Shown here in pieces: positions 33,513-41,762 of a stretch of 64,000 nucleotides of DNA. The stretch lies in the NCBI RefSeq assembly GCF_001591445.1, contig NZ_BCUX01000030.1, forward strand, positions 1 through 64,000, in the 5' to 3' direction. Below the pieces are notes generated by a model that was given only the letters and a program-made list of their open reading frames with translations, was not told the origin of the DNA and made no database searches. Made by a program: the position numbers and the translations under genes. Each line of letters opens with the position of its first letter. The stretch's first letter is position 1. The stretch comes from Neobacillus drentensis NBRC 102427 (GTDB lineage: Bacteria; Bacillota; Bacilli; Bacillales; Cytobacillaceae).

Positions 33513-34945
33513 TGTATATTAATGGGAAATGGATAGAAACTGAGCAAGTATTAGAAGTCAAAAATCCTGCAAATGGTAAAGTGGTTGATAAAGTATTTTT
33601 AGTTGGAAAAGAAGAGACACAACGTGCTATTGAAGCGGCCAAAATTGCCTTTCCGGCATGGTCTGGACTAACTGGAGAACAGCGTGCTTCTTACCTACAT
33701 AAAATAGTTGATATTTTAGTAGAAAAAAAGGAGCACCTTGCCCAAACCATTACGAAAGAAATGGGGAAAACAATTCATAATGCCCGTTATGAAGTAGGGA
33801 ATACAATTGCTTTCTTTCAATGGTATGCGGAAGAAGCACGCCGTGTTTATGGTGATCTGGTTCCTCCATCTGCACCAAATAAAAGAATTTCTGTTCTAAA
33901 GCAGCCAATTGGAGTTGTTGGGGCAATTACGCCATGGAATTTTCCGTTATCAATGGCTGCAAGAAAATTAGGTCCTTCATTAGCTGTTGGTTGTACGGTT
34001 GTATTTCGGCCATCACGTGAGGCACCTTTATCATCTCTAGAGCTTTTCAAAGTGTTTGATGAAGCCGGTCTTCCGGAAGGTGTTGTGAACCTTGTCATTG
34101 GAAATTCTTCTGAAATTGTTGGAGAACTAATGGCCAGTGACACGGTCCGAAAAATTTCATTTACAGGATCAACAGAAGTCGGAAAGAAGCTCATTCGACA
34201 ATCTGCTGACACAGTAAAACGTGTATCCATGGAGCTTGGTGGACATGCTCCGTTTATCGTATTTGAAGATGCAGATATCGACCTTGCCATTGAAGGCGCT
34301 ATTAGCAGTAAGTTTTCATCAACTGGTCAACAATGCGTTTGTACGAATCGTATTTACGTACATGATTCCATTTATGACACATTTGCACGCCGCTTTGCGG
34401 ATAAAGTTTCATCCATGAGAATTGGTGATGGATTAGATGAAAATACCCAGTTAGGTCCTTTAGTGAATCAGGAGGGTGTTGATAAAGCACATGATCATGT
34501 TACCGATGCAGCAGGGAAAGGAGCTAGAATTCTTTGCGGTGGTAAAGTGCCAACTGAGAATGAATATGAAAATGGCTATTTTTATTTACCGACGGTCCTT
34601 GCAGATGTTAACGAAGCGATGAAAATTACCTATGAAGAAACATTTGGTCCTGTAGCGCCATTAATTCGCTTTAGCAATGAGGATGAGGTTGTCGAAAAGG
34701 CCAATAACATAGAATATGGGCTGGCTTCTTATTTTTATACGAATGATTTGTCAAGAGCACACCGAGTTGCAGAAAAACTTGAATATGGAATGGTAGGTGT
34801 GAATGACCCGGCACCATTTGCTGTGCAAGCGCCATTCGGAGGGGTTAAACAAAGCGGATTAGGAAGAGAAGGTGGTCGGTATGGCTTGGATGACTATCTT
34901 GAAACAAAATTAGTTTCTGTAGCAATTCGTAGTGAAAATCGGTAA
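33512..34945 (+). CDS. NAD(P)-dependent aldehyde dehydrogenase (semialdehyde type)
   Basis: 477 aa, class of succinate-semialdehyde and 6-oxohexanoate dehydrogenases. Catalytic Asn143 (PWNFPLS), general base Glu241 (ELGGHAPF) and nucleophile Cys275 (GQQCVC) are intact. The start overlaps the preceding stop; GGGGAATC is a modest ribosome binding site, consistent with coupling. It would oxidise the omega-oxo acid to a dicarboxylate. Unusual: the cofactor-binding Lys normally in the KPxE segment is Arg166 here (FRPSREAP), which may alter NAD/NADP preference. Confidence 0.92.
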   Translation: MYINGKWIETEQVLEVKNPANGKVVDKVFLVGKEETQRAIEAAKIAFPAWSGLTGEQRASYLHKIVDILVEKKEHLAQTITKEMGKTIHNARYEVGNTIAFFQWYAEEARRVYGDLVPPSAPNKRISVLKQPIGVVGAITPWNFPLSMAARKLGPSLAVGCTVVFRPSREAPLSSLELFKVFDEAGLPEGVVNLVIGNSSEIVGELMASDTVRKISFTGSTEVGKKLIRQSADTVKRVSMELGGHAPFIVFEDADIDLAIEGAISSKFSSTGQQCVCTNRIYVHDSIYDTFARRFADKVSSMRIGDGLDENTQLGPLVNQEGVDKAHDHVTDAAGKGARILCGGKVPTENEYENGYFYLPTVLADVNEAMKITYEETFGPVAPLIRFSNEDEVVEKANNIEYGLASYFYTNDLSRAHRVAEKLEYGMVGVNDPAPFAVQAPFGGVKQSGLGREGGRYGLDDYLETKLVSVAIRSENR

Positions 34946-35056
34946 AAAACGAAATGGTATCAATAATGCAACTATCATTTCTGTAGAAAATTAGTAAGGA
35001 TAATTTTCAGAAATTTAACATTATTATGAATCAACAGCGAAATTAGGAGGTTTCAG

Positions 35057-36376
35057 ATGAAAATGGATGAAAGCGTTAGAAAAAAACAGATGAAGAAGGT
35101 TGCTCTAGCTAGTGTTGTAGGAACATCTATCGAGTGGTATGACTTTTTCCTTTATGGAACAATGGCTGCACTCGTTTTTCCACAATTGTTCTTCCCAGAA
35201 TCTAGTTCTTACATGGGAGTCTTACAATCTTTTATAACACTATTTGTAGGCTTCTTGGCTCGTCCTATTGGAGCCATAATCTTTAGCAGTTACGGTGACA
35301 AAGTTGGGCGAAAGGCTGCTTTGGTTACTTCCTTATTGTTAATGGGAATTAGTACTACCCTTATGGGATTATTACCCACTTATCATAGCATTGGTACGGT
35401 CGCACCGATTTTACTTGTCCTATTAAGATTTATTCAAGGGATTGGTGTCGGTGGAGAATGGGGTGGTTCGGTCACTCTTTCAGTTGAGTGGAGTTCGAAA
35501 AAATCAAAAGGTTTAACGGGAAGTATGACGCAATTGGGTGTTCCAATTGGTATGATATTCGCTACTTTAGTTGTTTCTCTTTGTATGTCCTTAACAGGAG
35601 ATTCCTTTGAAGCTTGGGGTTGGAGAATTCCATTTCTTCTGAGTTTTGCTCTAGTATTTATTGGTTTATATATCCGATTAGGGATTGAAGAGTCTCCAGA
35701 ATTCGAGAAGTTGAAAGAAGAGAAGGCCACAGCAAAGCAGCCAGTCTTGGAAACTATTAAAGGATATCCAAAAGAGATTCTTTTAGCTGCTTTTACACGT
35801 CTTGCAGATAATATTCCTTTTTATATATGTACAACATTTACTGTTTATTACGCTACAACTCACCTTCATATGGATAAACAATTGATCACGAATGCTGTAT
35901 TGCTCGTTGCGATCACATTCTTATTTATTGTACCTTATGCAGCTCATTTGTCTGATAAATTTGGACGAAAGAAAATTATGTTCTCTGGAATGATCATGAC
36001 ACTTTTAGGAGCTTTGCCGTATTTTTATTTAATAAATACAAAAGAGCTAGTACTTATTGCAATCGCTATTGTCCTTTTAAGTATCGGCCCGGCTGTTATC
36101 TATGGTCCACAAGCAACTCTACTTGCTGAAATCTTTCCTGTACATTTAAGATTTAGTGGATCATCCCTTGCCTATCAATTTGCTGCTATCATTGCTGGTG
36201 GATTGGCACCTACAATATCCTTAACATTACTAGAGAAATTTAAAAGTCCCTATGCCATCACTATGTATATCGTCGTTTGTTGCGTCATCTCTATTACGGC
36301 TTTAACCCTCCTTAAACCAAAAGATAAACAAACACAAATTATCGTTGAGGAGCATGTTCGAGCTAGCAATGAGTAA
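35057..36376 (+). CDS. MHS-family (metabolite:H+ symporter) MFS transporter
   Basis: 439 aa, ATG with AGGAGG upstream. The opening VVGTSIEWYDFFLYG is diagnostic of the metabolite:proton symporter family (shikimate, alpha-ketoglutarate, proline/betaine and aromatic acid permeases). Loop motif GDKVGRKAAL and IQGIGVGGEWGG follow; 12 helices. It likely imports an organic acid. Placement between ALDH and CoA ligase suggests the hydroxy or dicarboxylic acid intermediate, or a related compound, is taken up from outside. Confidence 0.9.
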   Translation: MKMDESVRKKQMKKVALASVVGTSIEWYDFFLYGTMAALVFPQLFFPESSSYMGVLQSFITLFVGFLARPIGAIIFSSYGDKVGRKAALVTSLLLMGISTTLMGLLPTYHSIGTVAPILLVLLRFIQGIGVGGEWGGSVTLSVEWSSKKSKGLTGSMTQLGVPIGMIFATLVVSLCMSLTGDSFEAWGWRIPFLLSFALVFIGLYIRLGIEESPEFEKLKEEKATAKQPVLETIKGYPKEILLAAFTRLADNIPFYICTTFTVYYATTHLHMDKQLITNAVLLVAITFLFIVPYAAHLSDKFGRKKIMFSGMIMTLLGALPYFYLINTKELVLIAIAIVLLSIGPAVIYGPQATLLAEIFPVHLRFSGSSLAYQFAAIIAGGLAPTISLTLLEKFKSPYAITMYIVVCCVISITALTLLKPKDKQTQIIVEEHVRASNE

Positions 36377-36436
36377 ATAAGAAAATACATTTAGAATAGT
36401 CTTTAAAATAAAAATTTGACAAAGGGGAGAAACTAG

Positions 36437-38002
36437 GTGAATTTTTCAACAAAACTTCATGAAACGGCAAAATACTCAGGCAGCAAGATTGCTTATTACT
36501 TTAAGGACCAATCAAGTACATATGCTGAATTGAATCAAGCAATCACACAATTTGCCTCAGGTCTGGAAAAATTAGGGGTCAAGAAAGGAGACCATATTGC
36601 ATTATTGTTAGATAACTCTCCTCAGTTTGTGATTAGTCTATATGGGGCGTTCCGATTGGGTGCGACTGTCATTCCGATTAATCCTATTTATACAGCCGAT
36701 GAAATAGGGTATATGCTTGATAATGGTGATGTTAAGGCTGTTGTTGCCTTGAAATCGCTTATCCCATTACTGGAGCAAAAGCAAACATCTTTGCCAAATG
36801 TAGAGCACTATGTGTATGTTGAGACGGATCAAAAGACAGAGGATTCAGATAGCCTTTCTAATTACTCTAATTTGAAATCTAAATTGAAATCATTTACTAG
36901 TCTACTGGCTACCGGGAATTTGGACTTTCAAGAACCGGAAATTCATGCGGATGATGTTGCCATTATTCTTTATACATCCGGAACAACTGGAAAACCCAAA
37001 GGTGCTATGTTGACTCATAAGAATTTATATTGTAATGCCATGGACGTAAGCCATGATTTAAAAATGACCAGCGATGATCGAATTATAAATGTTCTGCCAA
37101 TGTTTCATGTTTTTAGTTTAACTGATTGCTTGAATGCACCTATTTTATCCGGGGCAACTATCCTGATTGTACCCAAGTTCAGCCCGAGGGAAATTTTCCG
37201 GTTAGGTAAAAAATATAAACCAACGGTATTTTTTGGAGTACCAACGATGTTTAACTTTCTCTATCAATTCCCTGAAGGAAACCCGGAGGATCTTGAATCA
37301 CTGAGGTTCTGCTTCTCAGGCGGAGCCTCCCTTCCTGTTTCTATGTTAAGAAATTTTGAGGAAAAATTTAATGTGGTGATTTTAGAAGGATACGGATTAT
37401 CCGAGGCATCGCCAACAACTACTTTTAACCCTCTTGACCGTGAACGTAAGCCGGGATCCATTGGGACATCCATCACTCATGTGGAAAACAGAGTTGTGAA
37501 TGAGTTTGGCGAGGAAGTTCCCGTTGGAGAAGTAGGAGAGCTGATTGTCCGCGGCCCGAATGTCATGAAAGGCTACTATAAAATGCCTGAAGAGACAAAA
37601 AGGGCAATTAAAGATGGCTGGCTTTATACAGGTGATCTGGCAAGAATGGATGAAGATGGATATTTTTATATTGTCGATCGGAAAAAGGATATGATTATAG
37701 TAGGAGGGTATAACGTTTACCCGAGGGAAGTCGAAGAAGTCTTCTATCATCATCCCGACATAGTGGAGGCAGCGGTCTTTGGTGTACCGGATCCAAATCG
37801 CGGTGAGGCAGTGGTAGCTTATGTTGCCACCAAAAACCCTTTTATAACAGTGGAACAACTGCAAGCCTACTGTAAGGAACATCTGGCAAAATATAAACTT
37901 CCTTCGGTCATTGAAATCATCGAGGAACTGCCAAAAAGTGGAACGGGGAAAATTTTAAGAAGAGCGTTAAAAGAACAGCTGGTTGAAAAAGTTGCATTAT
38001 AA
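36437..38002 (+). CDS. Acyl-CoA ligase (AMP-forming)
   Basis: 521 aa, GTG start with AAAGGGGAG upstream. Adenylate-forming core: YTSGTTGKPKGAM phosphate loop, YGLSEASP, YTGDLARMDEDGY, DRKKDMIIVGGYNVYP hinge and catalytic Lys in KSGTGKILRR near the C-terminus. It activates a carboxylic acid to its CoA thioester with ATP. In this cluster it can feed the dicarboxylate, or another acid product, to beta-oxidation. Medium or long-chain fatty acid is the general family alternative. Confidence 0.93.
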   Translation: MNFSTKLHETAKYSGSKIAYYFKDQSSTYAELNQAITQFASGLEKLGVKKGDHIALLLDNSPQFVISLYGAFRLGATVIPINPIYTADEIGYMLDNGDVKAVVALKSLIPLLEQKQTSLPNVEHYVYVETDQKTEDSDSLSNYSNLKSKLKSFTSLLATGNLDFQEPEIHADDVAIILYTSGTTGKPKGAMLTHKNLYCNAMDVSHDLKMTSDDRIINVLPMFHVFSLTDCLNAPILSGATILIVPKFSPREIFRLGKKYKPTVFFGVPTMFNFLYQFPEGNPEDLESLRFCFSGGASLPVSMLRNFEEKFNVVILEGYGLSEASPTTTFNPLDRERKPGSIGTSITHVENRVVNEFGEEVPVGEVGELIVRGPNVMKGYYKMPEETKRAIKDGWLYTGDLARMDEDGYFYIVDRKKDMIIVGGYNVYPREVEEVFYHHPDIVEAAVFGVPDPNRGEAVVAYVATKNPFITVEQLQAYCKEHLAKYKLPSVIEIIEELPKSGTGKILRRALKEQLVEKVAL

Positions 38003-38216
38003 CATCAATGCTATATTTATACATTAAGATTTTATTAGTTGGTTTAAGTGATATCGCTAAATTGGTATTATTCCTAGCATCTAAATGATAGCACTTTTAT
38101 TACTGGAATTCAGTATAGAGTGGATGGTGGACTAGGAGCGAAATAAGCCTAGAACAAAGAAAAACTTTCCCATAGGAACATATAAAAATAATAGACTGGG
38201 TAAGGAGTAGACATCG

Positions 38217-39401
38217 ATGCATGCATTAGAAGGAATTAAAATACTCGATTTATCAAGAACATTAGCAGGCCCGTTTTCTACCATGTTGCTTGGAGATATG
38301 GGAGCCGATGTGATAAAGGTTGAGCAGCCTGGACAAGGAGATGAATCCAGGCGCTTCACTCCTCCTACGTGGAATGATGAGAGTTGCTATTATCTTAGTT
38401 CAAACCGAAATAAACGGAGCATTACGGTCGATTTAAAAAGTGTAGAGGGTAAAGAAATTATTTATAAATTAGCGAAGGACGCTGATGTTTTAGTAGAAAA
38501 TTTTCGAACAGGTACATTAGACAAGCTGGGTTATGGTTATGAGACAATAAAAAAAATAAATCCCCGTTTGGTGTATTGCTCTATATCAGGATTTGGCAGA
38601 ACGGGTCCCGAAAGGAATAGAGCCGGCTACGACCTTCTTTTACAAGGGTTTGGAGGGTTAATGAGTATCACAGGTGATGCCAATTCAGGACCGGCAAAAG
38701 CAGGTATGTCCATTGTAGATTTAACAACGGGGATGTTTGCAGCTTATGGAATTTTAGGTGCATTATTCTCTGCACAAAAAACAGGAAAAGGACAATTTGT
38801 TGATGTAAGTTTGCTTGATGGACAAGTTGTCTTGTTGAATCATCTGGCAACTGGATATCTTGCAACGGGTAAGCCTGCTGGAAGAATGGGATCAGCTCAT
38901 CCTTCGATTGTTCCATACCAATCGTTTAGGGCAAAAGACATGGATATCATTTTGGCTGTAGCTAATGATCGATTATGGACAAAGTGTTGCCAGGCCTTTA
39001 ATTGGATAGATTTAATGGAAGATGCTCGTTTTGAATCAAATGCAAAGCGAGTAGCCCATCGTCAAGAACTTGTGAATAGTATGTCTGAGAGACTGATTAC
39101 GATGGAAAGCAAAGACATTTTTGAAAAGATGGATCATGCTGGGGTCCCATGTGGTCCAATTCACACTATTGATCAAGTTCTCAATCACCCTCAGGTTCAA
39201 GCAAGGGAAATGATGATTGACATTGAACATCCGAATGTGAAGAATTTGAAAGTGCCGGGATTTCCAGTTAAATTTTCGGAAACTCCATCGAACGTTCGAC
39301 GCCACCCACCTTTGCTTGGAGAACACACAGACGAAGTCTTAGGAGAACTTGGTTACTCCGAAGCACAAATTGAAAATCTAAAAAGTGGGATGGTAATATA
39401 A
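38217..39401 (+). CDS. CaiB/BaiF-type (family III) CoA-transferase
   Basis: 394 aa with GTAAGGAG upstream. Start block LDLSRTLAGPFSTMLLGDMGADVIKVE, catalytic Asp168 (SIVDLTTG), and GRTGPERNRAGYD typify family III transferases, which move CoA between carboxylic acids through mixed anhydrides. It is separated from the ligase gene by 214 bp of AT-rich DNA in which I see no gene. Succinyl-CoA from thiolysis of 3-oxoadipyl-CoA would be a natural donor for a dicarboxylate. It closes the cluster; a terminator follows. Confidence 0.92.
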   Translation: MHALEGIKILDLSRTLAGPFSTMLLGDMGADVIKVEQPGQGDESRRFTPPTWNDESCYYLSSNRNKRSITVDLKSVEGKEIIYKLAKDADVLVENFRTGTLDKLGYGYETIKKINPRLVYCSISGFGRTGPERNRAGYDLLLQGFGGLMSITGDANSGPAKAGMSIVDLTTGMFAAYGILGALFSAQKTGKGQFVDVSLLDGQVVLLNHLATGYLATGKPAGRMGSAHPSIVPYQSFRAKDMDIILAVANDRLWTKCCQAFNWIDLMEDARFESNAKRVAHRQELVNSMSERLITMESKDIFEKMDHAGVPCGPIHTIDQVLNHPQVQAREMMIDIEHPNVKNLKVPGFPVKFSETPSNVRRHPPLLGEHTDEVLGELGYSEAQIENLKSGMVI

Positions 39402-39437
39402 TTTAGAATTTATTGAAGTTAACTCACTAACTATTTC

Positions 39438-39458
39438 GCTGCTTCGGCAGCTTTTTTT
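39438..39458 (+). terminator. Terminator at the end of the ketone/acid cluster
   Basis: GCTGC-TTCG-GCAGC with a stable tetraloop followed by TTTTTTT. Confidence 0.92.
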
Positions 39459-39566
39459 CATTTTCCTACATTAAATTCACGTTAGTTCCAAAAGAATTTT
39501 TTGCTAGTAAAGGGGCAGCCTGGGGAAAATAAAGATAATAAATATACTCAAAGGGCTGTTGATTAA

Positions 39567-40421
39567 ATGAAAATAAAGTGGTTCTTCACCCTAGCTTTTG
39601 TGTTATTAATGACCATTGTTACTGTCGCATCTGCTGCGACTCCTTTAAAGGTGTTTGTGAATGGACAACCCGTTTATTTCATACCCCCTATTGTAAGGAT
39701 CATAGACGGACTTCCCTTCGTGTCTATTGATGCGATAAGTAGCGAACTTAAACTGGATGTCGAATATGATGAGAAAAACAATACGGTTCATATTTCAAAT
39801 AAAAGAGAACCTCAATCGGAAGTTGTTGCTACATTAAAGAAAGCAAAAGCGACTCTTTATGCTACAAAAAGAGAAGGGGATTTAGAAAAATTTAGATTGG
39901 AGATTAATGGAGAAACTAGATGGTTCCCTTACTGGAGGAATTCAGATTCTCCTTCGTTTGGTCCGAGGTTATTTTCTGAAGATATTAACCAGGATGGAAA
40001 AGAAGAGTTAGTCATCATATTAACAACTGGACATGGTACAGGAATCATGATTACAGAAGCTCATGTTCTACAGAAAACGAATACAAACGTTGGAGAAGTA
40101 TATGAGGAAAAGTTAATTGATAATCCAGTGGCTATCATCAATAAGAATGTAAAAACGAAAAAAGTATCTAATAACCAAATTGAGATAACGATCGGTAAGA
40201 ATAAAACTAAGGATACTTTTTATGAATACTTGAAACATGAGAGTATTGATTTTTCTGTATATAAAGGAAAACTAGTGGCTTATGTGAGTGGCCATCTTTC
40301 TCCACCAACAGAAGGCGGAATTTTGATTACCTATCAATTCAAGGATAATATGTATCAAGCGGAAAAAATAGAATACCTAAAAAACAGTCCGGATTTTATC
40401 ATGGAGAGTTCTTTTCAGTAA
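39567..40421 (+). CDS. Secreted protein with copper-amine-oxidase N-terminal-like (stalk) domain
   Basis: 284 aa. Signal peptide: KIKW then a hydrophobic stretch ending at VASAA (about residue 24). Residues 28-75 form the stalk-like domain (VFVNGQPVYF...IDGLPFVSIDAIS...VEYDEKNNTVHI) found in many Bacillota surface proteins. The rest includes a Ca-binding-like loop DINQDGKEE (about 142-150) as in FG-GAP/VCBS repeats. Ribosome binding site weak (AAAGGG). Function unknown; probably exported and envelope-associated. Confidence 0.75.
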   Translation: MKIKWFFTLAFVLLMTIVTVASAATPLKVFVNGQPVYFIPPIVRIIDGLPFVSIDAISSELKLDVEYDEKNNTVHISNKREPQSEVVATLKKAKATLYATKREGDLEKFRLEINGETRWFPYWRNSDSPSFGPRLFSEDINQDGKEELVIILTTGHGTGIMITEAHVLQKTNTNVGEVYEEKLIDNPVAIINKNVKTKKVSNNQIEITIGKNKTKDTFYEYLKHESIDFSVYKGKLVAYVSGHLSPPTEGGILITYQFKDNMYQAEKIEYLKNSPDFIMESSFQ

Positions 40422-40484
40422 TGTGAATTTTTGATGCCACAATATACCAATTTCAGTACATCCTATAAGTAGGAGGGATTGATT

Positions 40485-41702
40485 ATGGGATTTCGAATTT
40501 TATTAATCTTAATCTTAATTAGTTTCCATTTTTCAACAATAGTCAGTGCAAAAGTGCCACTCAAAGCTGCATTTATTCGTGACCATCAGCTATGGATGAA
40601 AAAAGGAGAGAAAGAAATACAACTTACAAAGAATCGTTATGTATATGGTCAAGAATGGTCATATGACGGACGCTTTATTGCTTATATTGATGGTGATGAG
40701 AAGGGAGAAAAAACAGATTTATTCATATATGATACCAAGGAAAAGGAAAACTACCAGCCTTATGTAAGGGTTGAATCCAATTACTTTAAATGGTCCCCGA
40801 TAAAAAATCAATTAGCCTATAATTCACACGGCGTTTTAAATGTAACAAAAGTAAAAAATGGTCGTCCGCAAGGTTTTGAAAATGTTTCATTAGGGGTTAG
40901 CGGTTTTGAATGGTTTCCAAACGGGAAAGAATTGATAGCTGCCTCACAATCCAGCTTGCGTCCTACCGGTTGGGGGCCAATTCCACTATATAGAATTCCG
41001 GTGGATGCGAATCTTGTTGCTGATAAAATGAAGCATTTTTACACCATTCAAACAAAAGAGCCTGATTTGTTTGCGATTGATGCTGACTATTTTAAATGGA
41101 GTAATGATGGAAAGTGGGTTAGTTTTTTAGCCACTCCTACAGCTTCCTGGTCTATGGATAGCAATTTGTTATGTGTCATTTCATCAAAGGGTGAACGCTT
41201 TCAAGTCGTCGGTAAAATGCTAGGGTTCAAAAACTGGATGAAATGGGCACCAACTGCAAATCAACTAGCCTATATTTCAGGAGAAGGAAGATTTTTTGTT
41301 GAAAACAAGAAAATGACCATTGCCGACATGCCCACATCTCAGCAACAAAAGGAATTTACACCAGAAGGGTTTGTTGATCTAGATTTGGAATGGTTCTCAC
41401 CAGACGAGGTGATTGTGGCTCGTGCAAAAGAGAATAAGGAGTGGAAAGAAGGACCTGTTCCAACGATGTTCACTGCACTTTATGCTATCAACATAAGAAC
41501 AGAGGAACAAAAACAAGTATCTTTTCCAAAGAAAAATGAAATGGATGAAATTCCTCAAGTAGTTGGATCTTATCTTTCATGGTTTCGTAAAAAGGCAACG
41601 GAATATAAAGGTGATGTCTGGATGAAGGATGATTTAAATGGTCAAGGGCAGATTTGGCTTAAGAATGTTGATTCGGCTCCCGTGTTTTTTACACCGAAGT
41701 GA
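40485..41702 (+). CDS. Secreted TolB-like beta-propeller protein, unknown function
   Basis: 405 aa from ATG 40485, eight bases after AGGAGG (a TTG at 40479 is too close). N-terminal signal peptide (LLILILISFHF..VSAK). Repeating motifs of the form WSYDGRFIAYI, WSPIKNQLAY, WFPNGKELI, WSNDGKWVSF, WAPTANQLAYI and WFSPDEVIV are the blades of a six-bladed TolB/WD40-type propeller. No catalytic residues were recognised. It lies 63 bp behind the stalk-domain protein and before a D,D-carboxypeptidase, so a cell-envelope role is plausible. Confidence 0.7.
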   Translation: MGFRILLILILISFHFSTIVSAKVPLKAAFIRDHQLWMKKGEKEIQLTKNRYVYGQEWSYDGRFIAYIDGDEKGEKTDLFIYDTKEKENYQPYVRVESNYFKWSPIKNQLAYNSHGVLNVTKVKNGRPQGFENVSLGVSGFEWFPNGKELIAASQSSLRPTGWGPIPLYRIPVDANLVADKMKHFYTIQTKEPDLFAIDADYFKWSNDGKWVSFLATPTASWSMDSNLLCVISSKGERFQVVGKMLGFKNWMKWAPTANQLAYISGEGRFFVENKKMTIADMPTSQQQKEFTPEGFVDLDLEWFSPDEVIVARAKENKEWKEGPVPTMFTALYAINIRTEEQKQVSFPKKNEMDEIPQVVGSYLSWFRKKATEYKGDVWMKDDLNGQGQIWLKNVDSAPVFFTPK

Positions 41703-41762
41703 ATATTATTATTTTTAATTTTGGACAAACTCTAAGGAAAAAGGAAAGGCTGGAACCAAAGC

